A DNA stretch of 64,000 nt from Methylococcales symbiont of Hymedesmia sp. n. MRB-2018. Lineage in GTDB: Bacteria > Pseudomonadota > Gammaproteobacteria > Methylococcales > Methylomonadaceae. Every line of letters begins with the position of its first letter. The first letter of the stretch is position 1. The DNA lies in contig QPIN01000059.1 of NCBI GenBank assembly GCA_003666385.1, forward strand, positions 24,990 through 88,989, in the 5' to 3' direction. The position numbers and the translations under genes are program-made. Below, piece by piece: positions 57,168-64,000 of this stretch. The notes beneath the pieces are model-generated. The model saw only the letters and a list, made by a program, of their open reading frames with translations. It did not search any database and was not told the origin of the DNA.

Positions 57168-57926
57168 ATGCGACTAAGCAGCCAAGAAATAAAAGCCATT
57201 CAACATTGTTCGGCACATTTTTTTCCTAATTCAGCCATTTATTTGTTTGGCTCAAGAGTGGATGATAATAAAAAAGGTGGCGATATTGATTTATATATTG
57301 AAACAAAATTAGAGGATACTTTTAATAGAAAACTAAATTTTTTAAGCCGATTAAAGGCATCTATTGGTGAGCAAAAAATTGATGTGCTTATTAATGACGG
57401 TAGTAAAAATAAACACATTTTTCAAACAGCAAGGAAAACAGGGATTAGTATTATGAACGAATACCAAGAAAATCTTGAAATTATTTTAAACGAGTGCAAG
57501 CAGCATACCAAAAGAATTAATTATGCCACTCAAAAAATGAATGATTTTATGCCCTTAACGCCAGCTACTTTTTTAAATTTATCAGAAGATAAAATGAGTT
57601 ATATTGATCAATTTTTATTTAGATTTATTAAACTACAAGATACTATAGGGACAAAATTATTTCCCAATATTCTATTATTTTTAGGCGAGGAAATTGCTAA
57701 TAAAAGCTTTATAGACAGGTTAAACCGTTTAGAGCAATTAAATTTATTGGACTCTAAATATGCTTGGAACAATTTAAGGAAAATAAGAAACGATCTCAGC
57801 CACCAATACGAACAGGTTTCTAATAATAGTATGGGTTATTTAAACAATATCTATCAGAAAAAAGAACAACTAATAGGCTTTTATTTGCACATTAACCAGT
57901 ATTATCAAGTCAATTATGACCATTAA
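57168..57926 (+). CDS. single-chain MNT-HEPN fusion protein
   Basis: A 252-residue protein joining both halves of a toxin-antitoxin pair. Residues 1-95 form an MNT domain: AIYLFGSRVDDNKKGGDIDLYIE (GS and D-x-D) and KIDVLIND with the third acidic residue. From about residue 97 a helical HEPN domain follows, with RNDLSHQY (R-x4-H-x-Y) near 208. Linked to the split MNT/HEPN pair 18 bp upstream. If active it would modify its own toxin half in cis. Domain calls rest on motifs seen. Confidence 0.82.
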   Translation: MRLSSQEIKAIQHCSAHFFPNSAIYLFGSRVDDNKKGGDIDLYIETKLEDTFNRKLNFLSRLKASIGEQKIDVLINDGSKNKHIFQTARKTGISIMNEYQENLEIILNECKQHTKRINYATQKMNDFMPLTPATFLNLSEDKMSYIDQFLFRFIKLQDTIGTKLFPNILLFLGEEIANKSFIDRLNRLEQLNLLDSKYAWNNLRKIRNDLSHQYEQVSNNSMGYLNNIYQKKEQLIGFYLHINQYYQVNYDH

Positions 57927-57989
57927 TATTATTCAAAAAACCCAGAAAAAGACTTTGACGCATATAAAATAATGGGTTCTTGTTAACCA

Positions 57990-58988
57990 TCAGCTATAAA
58001 AAAGCATGCAATATGCTAACAAGGTTTCCCAGCAATCCCCTTTCTCTTGTCCTTTTATTTGCCTGTCAACCTTTGCAGCCAATAATAACATTTGCTTGAG
58101 CTGTTGCTGTTGTATTCGAGAGACTGCCACACTAACCAACTGCTTGCGTTTATCCCATAATCTATTTTGACTCAGAACAGCTTCTTTGTTTTGACCCTTG
58201 TCGATAGCAATTTTAATAGTCATTAATAACCGCGTTTCTCTTGACAAAGCCCATAAAACCACAGGTGCCGCTATACCTTCTGCTTTTAAGCCATTAAGAA
58301 TTTTAATCGCTCGATTAATCCGTCCAGCCAATACACAATCCGTCAGTTTAAACACATCAAATCGTGAATTGTCAGCTACAGCCCCCTCTACATCTTGTTT
58401 TTTTATTTGAGATTGTCCGTGTAGAACATAAAGTACTTCTATTTCTTGGGCGGCCGCCAGAAGATTGCCTTCAATTTTAGCAGCGAGGATTTTTATACCT
58501 TCTGAATCAATTTGTAAGCCTCTTTTTTGCGCTCTTTGTTTTAACCATCGAAGCAAATTTACCCCGTCAAGAGGCCATATTTGTATAACCACCCCCGTTT
58601 TATCCACTGATTGAAACCATTTTGTTTTCAACTGTGCCTTATCAAGCTTAGGCATTGTTATTAACAACAATGTATCTTTTGGTAAACGCTGACAGTAATG
58701 GATTAAGGCCTTTGAACCCTCTATACCTAATTTAGCCGTTGAAATTCTAAGATCAACAAAGGTTTTTTCTGAAAAAAGGGAGAGTGAATCAGTCGCTATA
58801 GACAACGCATTCCATTCAAACCTGCTATCGACCATAAGTACTTCCCTGCTAGAATAACCCATACTCTTAGCTGCTTTTCGGACTGCATCGGCAGCCTCGC
58901 CCAGTTGTAGAGGCTCATCACCTGATATTAAATAAAGAGCGGCTAATTTTTTTAAACTGCCTTCTAGTTGCTCTGCTTTTAATCGCAC
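57990..58988 (-). CDS. holA: DNA polymerase III delta subunit
   Basis: Clamp-loader wrench subunit that opens the beta ring. 332 residues; LYLISGDEPLQLGEAADAVRKAA at the start, LLITMPKLDKAQLKTKWFQ, IQIWPLDGVNLLRWLKQRA, and GNLLAAAQEIEVLYVLHG are typical. It follows lptE by 4 bp on the minus strand in the conserved leuS-lptE-holA order. Confidence 0.93.
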   Translation of the reverse strand: MRLKAEQLEGSLKKLAALYLISGDEPLQLGEAADAVRKAAKSMGYSSREVLMVDSRFEWNALSIATDSLSLFSEKTFVDLRISTAKLGIEGSKALIHYCQRLPKDTLLLITMPKLDKAQLKTKWFQSVDKTGVVIQIWPLDGVNLLRWLKQRAQKRGLQIDSEGIKILAAKIEGNLLAAAQEIEVLYVLHGQSQIKKQDVEGAVADNSRFDVFKLTDCVLAGRINRAIKILNGLKAEGIAAPVVLWALSRETRLLMTIKIAIDKGQNKEAVLSQNRLWDKRKQLVSVAVSRIQQQQLKQMLLLAAKVDRQIKGQEKGDCWETLLAYCMLFYS

Positions 58989-58992
58989 AAGC

Positions 58993-59505
58993 TCAGTTAA
59001 ATTGTTGAGTCACTTTTTGCAATGCAATTCGAGTCTGGTTAATCATTGATATTATTGCTTGCCTGTACATTTCATTTTTAATCACCTTTTCTTCATTATT
59101 TTTACCTAATAATTCTTCTTGATCATTAAAATAGTCTCTTGTTATTTCAATAGCTTGCGTGTTTGACAAGGGCTTCCCATCGCTATCTAACAATAAAAAA
59201 TTTAAAACATAATGCAATTCATATTCAGTAGCTCTGCCTGATGAACTTAGAGAAATCACATGCCTACGCATTTTTTCCTTTTCAACTTGTATCACAACAC
59301 CCGCATCCTTAGCATCAGTAACCAGCGTTACATCTGATGATCTTAGGGTTTTTTTCAAAATATTCCGTAACTGAGTAGAAGCCCCAGCAATGTATATTCG
59401 TTTTAACTCATCAGGTAAATCCAGATTTCCTCGTAATTGGTAGCCACATGCGGTAATGGAAAATAGTGTTGTTAGCAATAAGGTAATTCTAATCATATTC
59501 ATCAT
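58993..59505 (-). CDS. lptE: LPS assembly lipoprotein LptE
   Basis: Outer-membrane lipoprotein that plugs and helps fold LptD for LPS export. Signal peptide with lipobox FSITAC (Cys20), then GYQLRGNLDLPDELKRIYIAG, the family start. About 170 residues. Between leuS and holA, as usual. Confidence 0.92.
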   Translation of the reverse strand: MMNMIRITLLLTTLFSITACGYQLRGNLDLPDELKRIYIAGASTQLRNILKKTLRSSDVTLVTDAKDAGVVIQVEKEKMRRHVISLSSSGRATEYELHYVLNFLLLDSDGKPLSNTQAIEITRDYFNDQEELLGKNNEEKVIKNEMYRQAIISMINQTRIALQKVTQQFN

Positions 59506-59525
59506 ATTTTTTCTTTCTACTATTA

Positions 59526-61976
59526 TTAAACAACAACATTAACCAGCCGTTTAGGCACAACAATTACTTTTTTTATGGCTTTATCCATTATAAAGCGACT
59601 GACATTTTCATCAGCTAATGCCATGGTCTCTATCTGATCTTTACTTGCTGTTGCAGAAACCAAAATATTCCCTCGCAATTTACCATTCACCTGTAACATC
59701 ATCTTGATTGAGTCTTGCTCAAGAGCCGATTCATCGACCATAGGCCAAGTTTCACTAACAATATCATTTTCATGGCCTAATTCCAGCCATAATTGTTTGC
59801 AAATATGTGGCGTAATTGGAGAAAGCATCAATAATATAGCCTCTAATACCTCTTGCCTAACAGCTTGAGCATTTTTAGAATCATCGTTACTTTTTGATAA
59901 AGTATTGACCAGCTCCATATTAGCGGCAATCACCGTATTAAAAGCATAGCGTCTAGCGTAGTCATCATTTGCTTTTTTCAAAGCCAAATGTAATTGACGA
60001 CGAATTGCTTTTTGTGGATCAGTTAAGGATGTTTTATCCAATGCTTGAATATTTGAGCTACTTTCTACATGTAGAAAAACCTGGCGCCATAATCGTTTTA
60101 AAAACCGAAACGCACCCTCAACCCCACTATCAGACCATTCCAAAGATTGTTCGGGTGGTGCCGCAAACATGACAAACATACGAACCGTATCCGCACCATA
60201 TTGTTCTATCAATCCTTGTGGATCAACGGTATTACCTTTTGATTTAGACATTTTAGCACCATCTTTCAGTACCATGCCCTGTGTTAGCAATCGCTTAAAT
60301 GGTTCATCACAGCTTAACAAACCTTCATCACGTAACAATTTGGTATAAAAACGAGCATATAATAAATGTAAAATAGCATGTTCAATACCGCCGATATAAT
60401 GATCAACTGGCAGCCAATATTTAGCCTTATCATCCAACATGGCATCTGCACTGTTACTGGCATAACGGGCAAAATACCAGGAAGATTCCATAAAGGTATC
60501 AAAGGTATCAGTTTCTCTTTTTGCGGCTTTGCCACATTGAGGACAATCTGCATAAGGAAATTCTGTATCTGCTGCTAAAGGCGATTGCGAACCATCTAAC
60601 ACAACATCTTTGGGCAAAACTACTGGTAAATCAGCATCAGGTACGGCTACCGTACCACAATCGTCACAATAGATAACTGGAACGGGGGCTCCCCAATAAC
60701 GTTGCCTAGAAACCCCCCAATCTCTTAGACGAAAATTGACTTTCTTTTCGCCTTTATTATCTGCTTCTAGCTTTGTAGCAATGGCAGAAAAAGCATCCAC
60801 AGAATTCAAGCCATCGAATTCGCCCGAATTATTTAACACACCTTTAGCGGTATATGCTTGATTTTCAGTTGAGTCATCTGCTGTTGCATCCTCTGAAAAA
60901 ATAACTTGCTTGATAGCAATTCCATATTTTTTTGCAAACTCATAGTCGCGTTGATCATGTGCAGGTACAGACATGACCGCACCGGTTCCATAGCCCATCA
61001 GTACAAAGTTAGCAATCCATACAGGGACTTGTTCTCCGGTAACAGGATGAGTCGCTTTAATAGCAGAATCCACTCCCTTTTTTTCCATAGTTTCCATGGC
61101 CGCTTCGGAAGTTTCCATTACTTTACATGCTTCCAAAAACGCAGTAATCTCAGCGTTAGTTTGTGCCGCTTTGATTGCAACTGGGTGTTCTGCGGCCACC
61201 GCAAGATAAGTTACCCCCATCAAAGTATCTGGGCGTGTAGTATATATTCGAATAGAGTCTGCTCCAGCAATAGAAAAATCCATTTCTACACCTTCAGAAC
61301 GACCAATCCAGTTGGCCTGCATTGTTCTTACCTGTTGCGGCCATCCATCCAGGTTTTCTAATGATTCTAAAAGTTCATCAGCATAGGCTGTTATTCGTAA
61401 AAACCATTGCGAAATTTCTTTCTTTTCTACGGCAGTATCACAACGCCAGCAGCAACCATCAATCACTTGTTCATTAGCCAAAACCGTTTGATCTTTTGGA
61501 CACCAGTTAACAGGTGATTTTTTTTTATAAACCAAATCTTTTTTAAGGAGTTTTAAGAAAAACCATTGTTCCCAACGATAATACTCTGGATCACAAGTTG
61601 CTAACTCCCTATTCCAATCATAAGCAAACCCTAAGCGTTTTAATTGATCACGCATATAATCAATATTAATATAAGTCCAGTCAGCGGGATGTACTTTATG
61701 TTGCATGGCTGCATTTTCTGCTGGCAAACCAAACGCATCCCAACCCATAGGCTGCATCACATTTTTACCTAACATACGCTGATAACGGCTAATGACATCA
61801 CCAATCGTATAATTACGCACATGTCCCATATGTAAATTGCCACTGGGATAAGGAAACATTGATAAACAATAATATTTTTCTTTATCAGTATCTTCAGTGG
61901 CATTGAACACGCCTGACTCCTCCCAAGATTTTTGGGCAACCTGCTCAATATCTCTGGGTTTGTAATTTTCTTGCAT
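59526..61976 (-). CDS. leuS: leucyl-tRNA synthetase
   Basis: Charges tRNA-Leu. Class I motifs HMGH (residues 49-52, in [15 protein letters not shown]) and KMSKS (near 575, [14 protein letters not shown]). The CP1 editing domain includes [20 protein letters not shown], and a zinc-site-like [21 protein letters not shown] is present. 816 residues, complete. Divergent from the zinc-ribbon gene downstream. Confidence 0.97.
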   Translation of the reverse strand: MQENYKPRDIEQVAQKSWEESGVFNATEDTDKEKYYCLSMFPYPSGNLHMGHVRNYTIGDVISRYQRMLGKNVMQPMGWDAFGLPAENAAMQHKVHPADWTYINIDYMRDQLKRLGFAYDWNRELATCDPEYYRWEQWFFLKLLKKDLVYKKKSPVNWCPKDQTVLANEQVIDGCCWRCDTAVEKKEISQWFLRITAYADELLESLENLDGWPQQVRTMQANWIGRSEGVEMDFSIAGADSIRIYTTRPDTLMGVTYLAVAAEHPVAIKAAQTNAEITAFLEACKVMETSEAAMETMEKKGVDSAIKATHPVTGEQVPVWIANFVLMGYGTGAVMSVPAHDQRDYEFAKKYGIAIKQVIFSEDATADDSTENQAYTAKGVLNNSGEFDGLNSVDAFSAIATKLEADNKGEKKVNFRLRDWGVSRQRYWGAPVPVIYCDDCGTVAVPDADLPVVLPKDVVLDGSQSPLAADTEFPYADCPQCGKAAKRETDTFDTFMESSWYFARYASNSADAMLDDKAKYWLPVDHYIGGIEHAILHLLYARFYTKLLRDEGLLSCDEPFKRLLTQGMVLKDGAKMSKSKGNTVDPQGLIEQYGADTVRMFVMFAAPPEQSLEWSDSGVEGAFRFLKRLWRQVFLHVESSSNIQALDKTSLTDPQKAIRRQLHLALKKANDDYARRYAFNTVIAANMELVNTLSKSNDDSKNAQAVRQEVLEAILLMLSPITPHICKQLWLELGHENDIVSETWPMVDESALEQDSIKMMLQVNGKLRGNILVSATASKDQIETMALADENVSRFIMDKAIKKVIVVPKRLVNVVV

Positions 61977-62055
61977 CTACTCGTTTTTTACCGATCAAAA
62001 GCGTTAGAATACAGTACAGACGCTTAAATCTAAAATGTATTTTAAGGAGGGAACA

Positions 62056-62535
62056 ATGAGTGATGATAAATTTATCGAAGCCTATGATGGTCTTATGAAT
62101 CATATGTACGAAATAATGGATGACACTTTACATACTGTCGCTGATGCACTTGAACTTGCAAAGAAAAAAACACTAACGGGATTAACTCAAGATGAAATTG
62201 ATGACATAGCCGATTTTCTTATGCGTGATGTAGAACATGCCGCTCAAGCCAATTCAACAGCAGAAAACAATTCCCTGGCTGAATGGTTTAAATTTGATAT
62301 TACTCTGCTTGAAAATTTTGCTTTAGATGCCTTCGGCAGTCTTGCAGATAAAACCCGTATTGAACTGGCTAAAATAGAAAATCAGGCCAATAAATATCAC
62401 AGTTACCAATGTGGTGAAATAACCAGTCCAGGCACATTTAATTGTGACCAATGTAACAAACAAATTTCCTTTAAATCCACCAGTAAAATACCTGAATGCC
62501 CTGACTGTAAGGGGAAAACATTCACCCGTAGTTGA
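62056..62535 (+). CDS. DUF1451/YbeL-like zinc ribbon protein
   Basis: N-terminal helical region (YDGLMNHMYEIMDDTLHTVADALELAKKK..LTQDEIDDIADFLMRDV) and a C-terminal zinc ribbon YQCGEI..GTFNCDQC..ECPDCKGKTF. This matches the YbeL/DUF1451 family, whose gene commonly lies near leuS. ATG at 62056 follows AAGGAGGG and is chosen over an upstream in-frame ATG. Function unknown. Confidence 0.85.
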   Translation: MSDDKFIEAYDGLMNHMYEIMDDTLHTVADALELAKKKTLTGLTQDEIDDIADFLMRDVEHAAQANSTAENNSLAEWFKFDITLLENFALDAFGSLADKTRIELAKIENQANKYHSYQCGEITSPGTFNCDQCNKQISFKSTSKIPECPDCKGKTFTRS

Positions 62536-62597
62536 TATTATTAAGCTTTTACCTTTATAATCCAGTGTTTATCACGTTGATATTAAGAGGAAAAACA

Positions 62598-63368
62598 ATG
62601 CGCAGAGTTATTTTTAATCAAAAAGGTGGTGTAGGAAAATCAACCATCACTTGTAATTTAGCTGCTATCAGTGCTGTCGAGGGGAAAAAAACCTTAGTTG
62701 TCGATCTTGATATTCAAGGTAATTCTACTCAATATTTATTAGGACATAAAATTGATGACCCTGACCAAACGATAGCCCATTTTTTTAAAGATTGTCTAGG
62801 GGTTTCCCTTTTTGGCGGTGGTAAAGGCGGGGTTGAATCTGCGGTGCATGAAACGCCCTTCCCTAATCTTTATGTCATACCCAGTCATCCAGATCTTGAA
62901 GGCTTACAAAGCCGGTTAGAATCCAGATATAAAATTTTTAAACTCAAAGAAGCATTAGAAAAATTAGAAGGCTTCGATGCTGTCTACATTGACACCCCTC
63001 CCATACTTAATTTTTACAGTCAATCTGCTTTAATTGCAGCAGAAAAATGCTTAATTCCCTTTGATTGCGACACTTTTGCCAGAGATGCTTTATATACGCT
63101 GATGAACACCATAACCGAAGTCAAGGCTGATCATAATGAAACCCTTGAAATCGAAGGTATTGTGGTTAATCAATATCAAAAACAAGCGAATTTGCCGCGC
63201 CAGTTAGTTGAAGAACTCATTAATGAAGGCCTCGCTGTATTGGAATCCAAAATATCGCCATCCGTTAAAGTGCGTGAATCACACACCCATTCACAACCTT
63301 TAATTCATTATCTACCCAAGCATAAATTAACCGATGAATATCGTGCTTTATATGCTGAAATTCATTAA
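62598..63368 (+). CDS. orphan ParA-family ATPase
   Basis: Deviant Walker A ATPase: MRRVIFNQKGGVGKSTITCN at the N-terminus (signature lysines), VVDLDIQGNSTQYLLG, and Walker B AVYIDTPPILNFY. About 256 residues. No ParB gene follows, so it is not the chromosomal Soj/ParA next to parB; it could position a protein machine or another cargo. ATG at 62598 chosen because GAGGAA precedes it. Confidence 0.85.
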   Translation: MRRVIFNQKGGVGKSTITCNLAAISAVEGKKTLVVDLDIQGNSTQYLLGHKIDDPDQTIAHFFKDCLGVSLFGGGKGGVESAVHETPFPNLYVIPSHPDLEGLQSRLESRYKIFKLKEALEKLEGFDAVYIDTPPILNFYSQSALIAAEKCLIPFDCDTFARDALYTLMNTITEVKADHNETLEIEGIVVNQYQKQANLPRQLVEELINEGLAVLESKISPSVKVRESHTHSQPLIHYLPKHKLTDEYRALYAEIH

Positions 63369-63449
63369 CTAATGCTTATGGCTGGGTTCAAGATCCTATA
63401 CACTTACATTATACGAATTCACCTTCACTAAATTACTTAAAGTTAAAAA

Positions 63450-63833
63450 ATGCCAACAACAATTAGCCGCCTCATTGTTACTGCTATTTTATTGGTATTG
63501 GGTTTTTTATTCAGCACACTCTCACAGGCAAGCGAACATATAACAGCAGATCACATCGTTGACGACTTTGTTACCCAATGGCGGATTCCTGCGGGTGATG
63601 CTGTAGCTCGCACCATCGTATTCCCCAGCACGGGCAATTACAACATTAACTGGGGCGATGGCATGGTTGAAGACGTAAAGGTTTCGATCAACGAGGGTGG
63701 TATCAGCCATACCTACGACACCGCCGACAACTATACAGTCGTAGTCTCAAACGCTATCAATCGCTTTATCCCTGAGGAATCAAAGGATACTTCAGGGTCT
63801 GCCCCCTATTTCGTTTCCAGATTTAATGAATAA
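63450..63833 (+). CDS. secreted PKD-like domain protein
   Basis: A 127-residue protein with a signal peptide (ILLVLGFLFSTLSQASE) and a PKD/surface-repeat module: FVTQWRIPAGDAVARTIVFPS, YNINWGDG, and ISHTYDTADNYTVVVSN. This pattern begins many BspA-like surface proteins that continue into repeats, so the present one may be cut short after one module. Unknown partner or role. Confidence 0.55.
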   Translation: MPTTISRLIVTAILLVLGFLFSTLSQASEHITADHIVDDFVTQWRIPAGDAVARTIVFPSTGNYNINWGDGMVEDVKVSINEGGISHTYDTADNYTVVVSNAINRFIPEESKDTSGSAPYFVSRFNE

Positions 63834-63855
63834 TAGACCCAGGAAATGTTTAGGG

Positions 63856-63861
63856 TATAAT
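63856..63861 (+). promoter_or_regulatory. -10 element before final gene
   Basis: TATAAT in TAGGGTATAATGCCCC, 105 bp before the ATG of the partial gene at 63967. No clear -35. Confidence 0.35.
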
Positions 63862-63966
63862 GCCCCTTGGAGTTTTTGCAAGGTTAGCTGGCGAAGACTA
63901 TTTTTTAAATGAAAGTGTTGCCCTTATGGGTTGATCCCCCATTATCAAATTACGGAGATTAAGAAA

Positions 63967-64000
63967 ATGTCTATACAACCATTATCCCAACAAATATCTA
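63967..64000 (+). CDS. 5' end of a gene running off the window
   Basis: ATG follows ACGGAGATTAAGAAA (good ribosome site, 7-8 bp spacing) and opens MSIQPLSQQIS. Only 11 codons are visible, so the product cannot be named. Confidence 0.55.
   Translation, partial: MSIQPLSQQIS

Noticed and set aside
62598..63368. ParA as partner of the parS-like sites
   Set aside because: It lies about 41 kb from the sites with no parB beside it, and its sequence does not single it out as the chromosomal ParA.

Overview
The window is an AT-rich gammaproteobacterial chromosome segment that contains the replication-origin neighbourhood. The replication block is the minus-strand run thyA-gyrB-recF-dnaN-dnaA (about 17.7-25.0 kb) facing the plus-strand run rpmH-rnpA-yidD-yidC-mnmE (25.2-29.0 kb), with two parS-like palindromes at the recF/gyrB junction. 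cmoAB, the leuS-lptE-holA order, yggX and the type IV minor-pilin set fit Gammaproteobacteria. pqqDE suggests PQQ-dependent alcohol oxidation, so a methylotroph or methanotroph (Methylococcales-like) is my best guess; this is inference because no methane or methanol oxidation gene lies in the window.

Layout. 0-6 kb: cmoAB, scattered surface-glycan glycosyltransferases, a HAD phosphatase, and remnants of an IS30 transposase and a pyruvyltransferase. 6-11 kb: pgi and an SbcC-like ATPase. 11.5-17 kb: an exopolysaccharide locus (cysC, Wza-like exporter, Wzc-like tyrosine kinase, a TPR-like protein, a PPP phosphatase) in which the exporter and the TPR-like gene carry frameshifts. 17-29 kb: replication and ribosome/membrane biogenesis genes. 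29-31.7 kb: beta-carbonic anhydrase, tRNA-Arg, AmrS-type radical SAM enzyme, YggX. 31.7-39.7 kb: an arsenosugar-type cluster (TIGR04283-like glycosyltransferase, ArsM-like methyltransferase, ArsS radical SAM) interleaved with a sterol-desaturase-like hydroxylase, a SWIM/SNF2 helicase and a DUF3047 protein. 39.9-44.6 kb: tRNA-Leu, gmk, minor pilins (fimT, pilW, pilX, pilV) and a divergent pilE. 44.8-49 kb: pqqDE and two GT4 glycosyltransferases, one split by an insertion. 49.2-55.8 kb: complete narGHJI respiratory nitrate reductase. 55.8-57.9 kb: a MNT/HEPN toxin-antitoxin island with one split pair and one single-chain MNT-HEPN fusion. 58-64 kb: holA, lptE, leuS, a zinc-ribbon protein, an orphan ParA, a PKD-like secreted protein and the start of another gene.

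A striking overall feature is dispersed short mobile DNA. MITE family A has long terminal inverted repeats beginning GAG..CTCAGCATAACTC (full copies at 23.5 and 46.4 kb, half copy at 17.2 kb). MITE family B has GTAACT/AGTTAC ends; the 44.0 kb copy has a perfect 8-bp target duplication, and partial copies lie at 17.0, 36.5 and 37.8 kb. A third repeat ending in an extended -10 promoter motif sits before both pgi and the carbonic anhydrase gene. Several genes have decayed around such elements.

Feature calls come from reading the translations and bases directly; family names are by recognition, without database searches.
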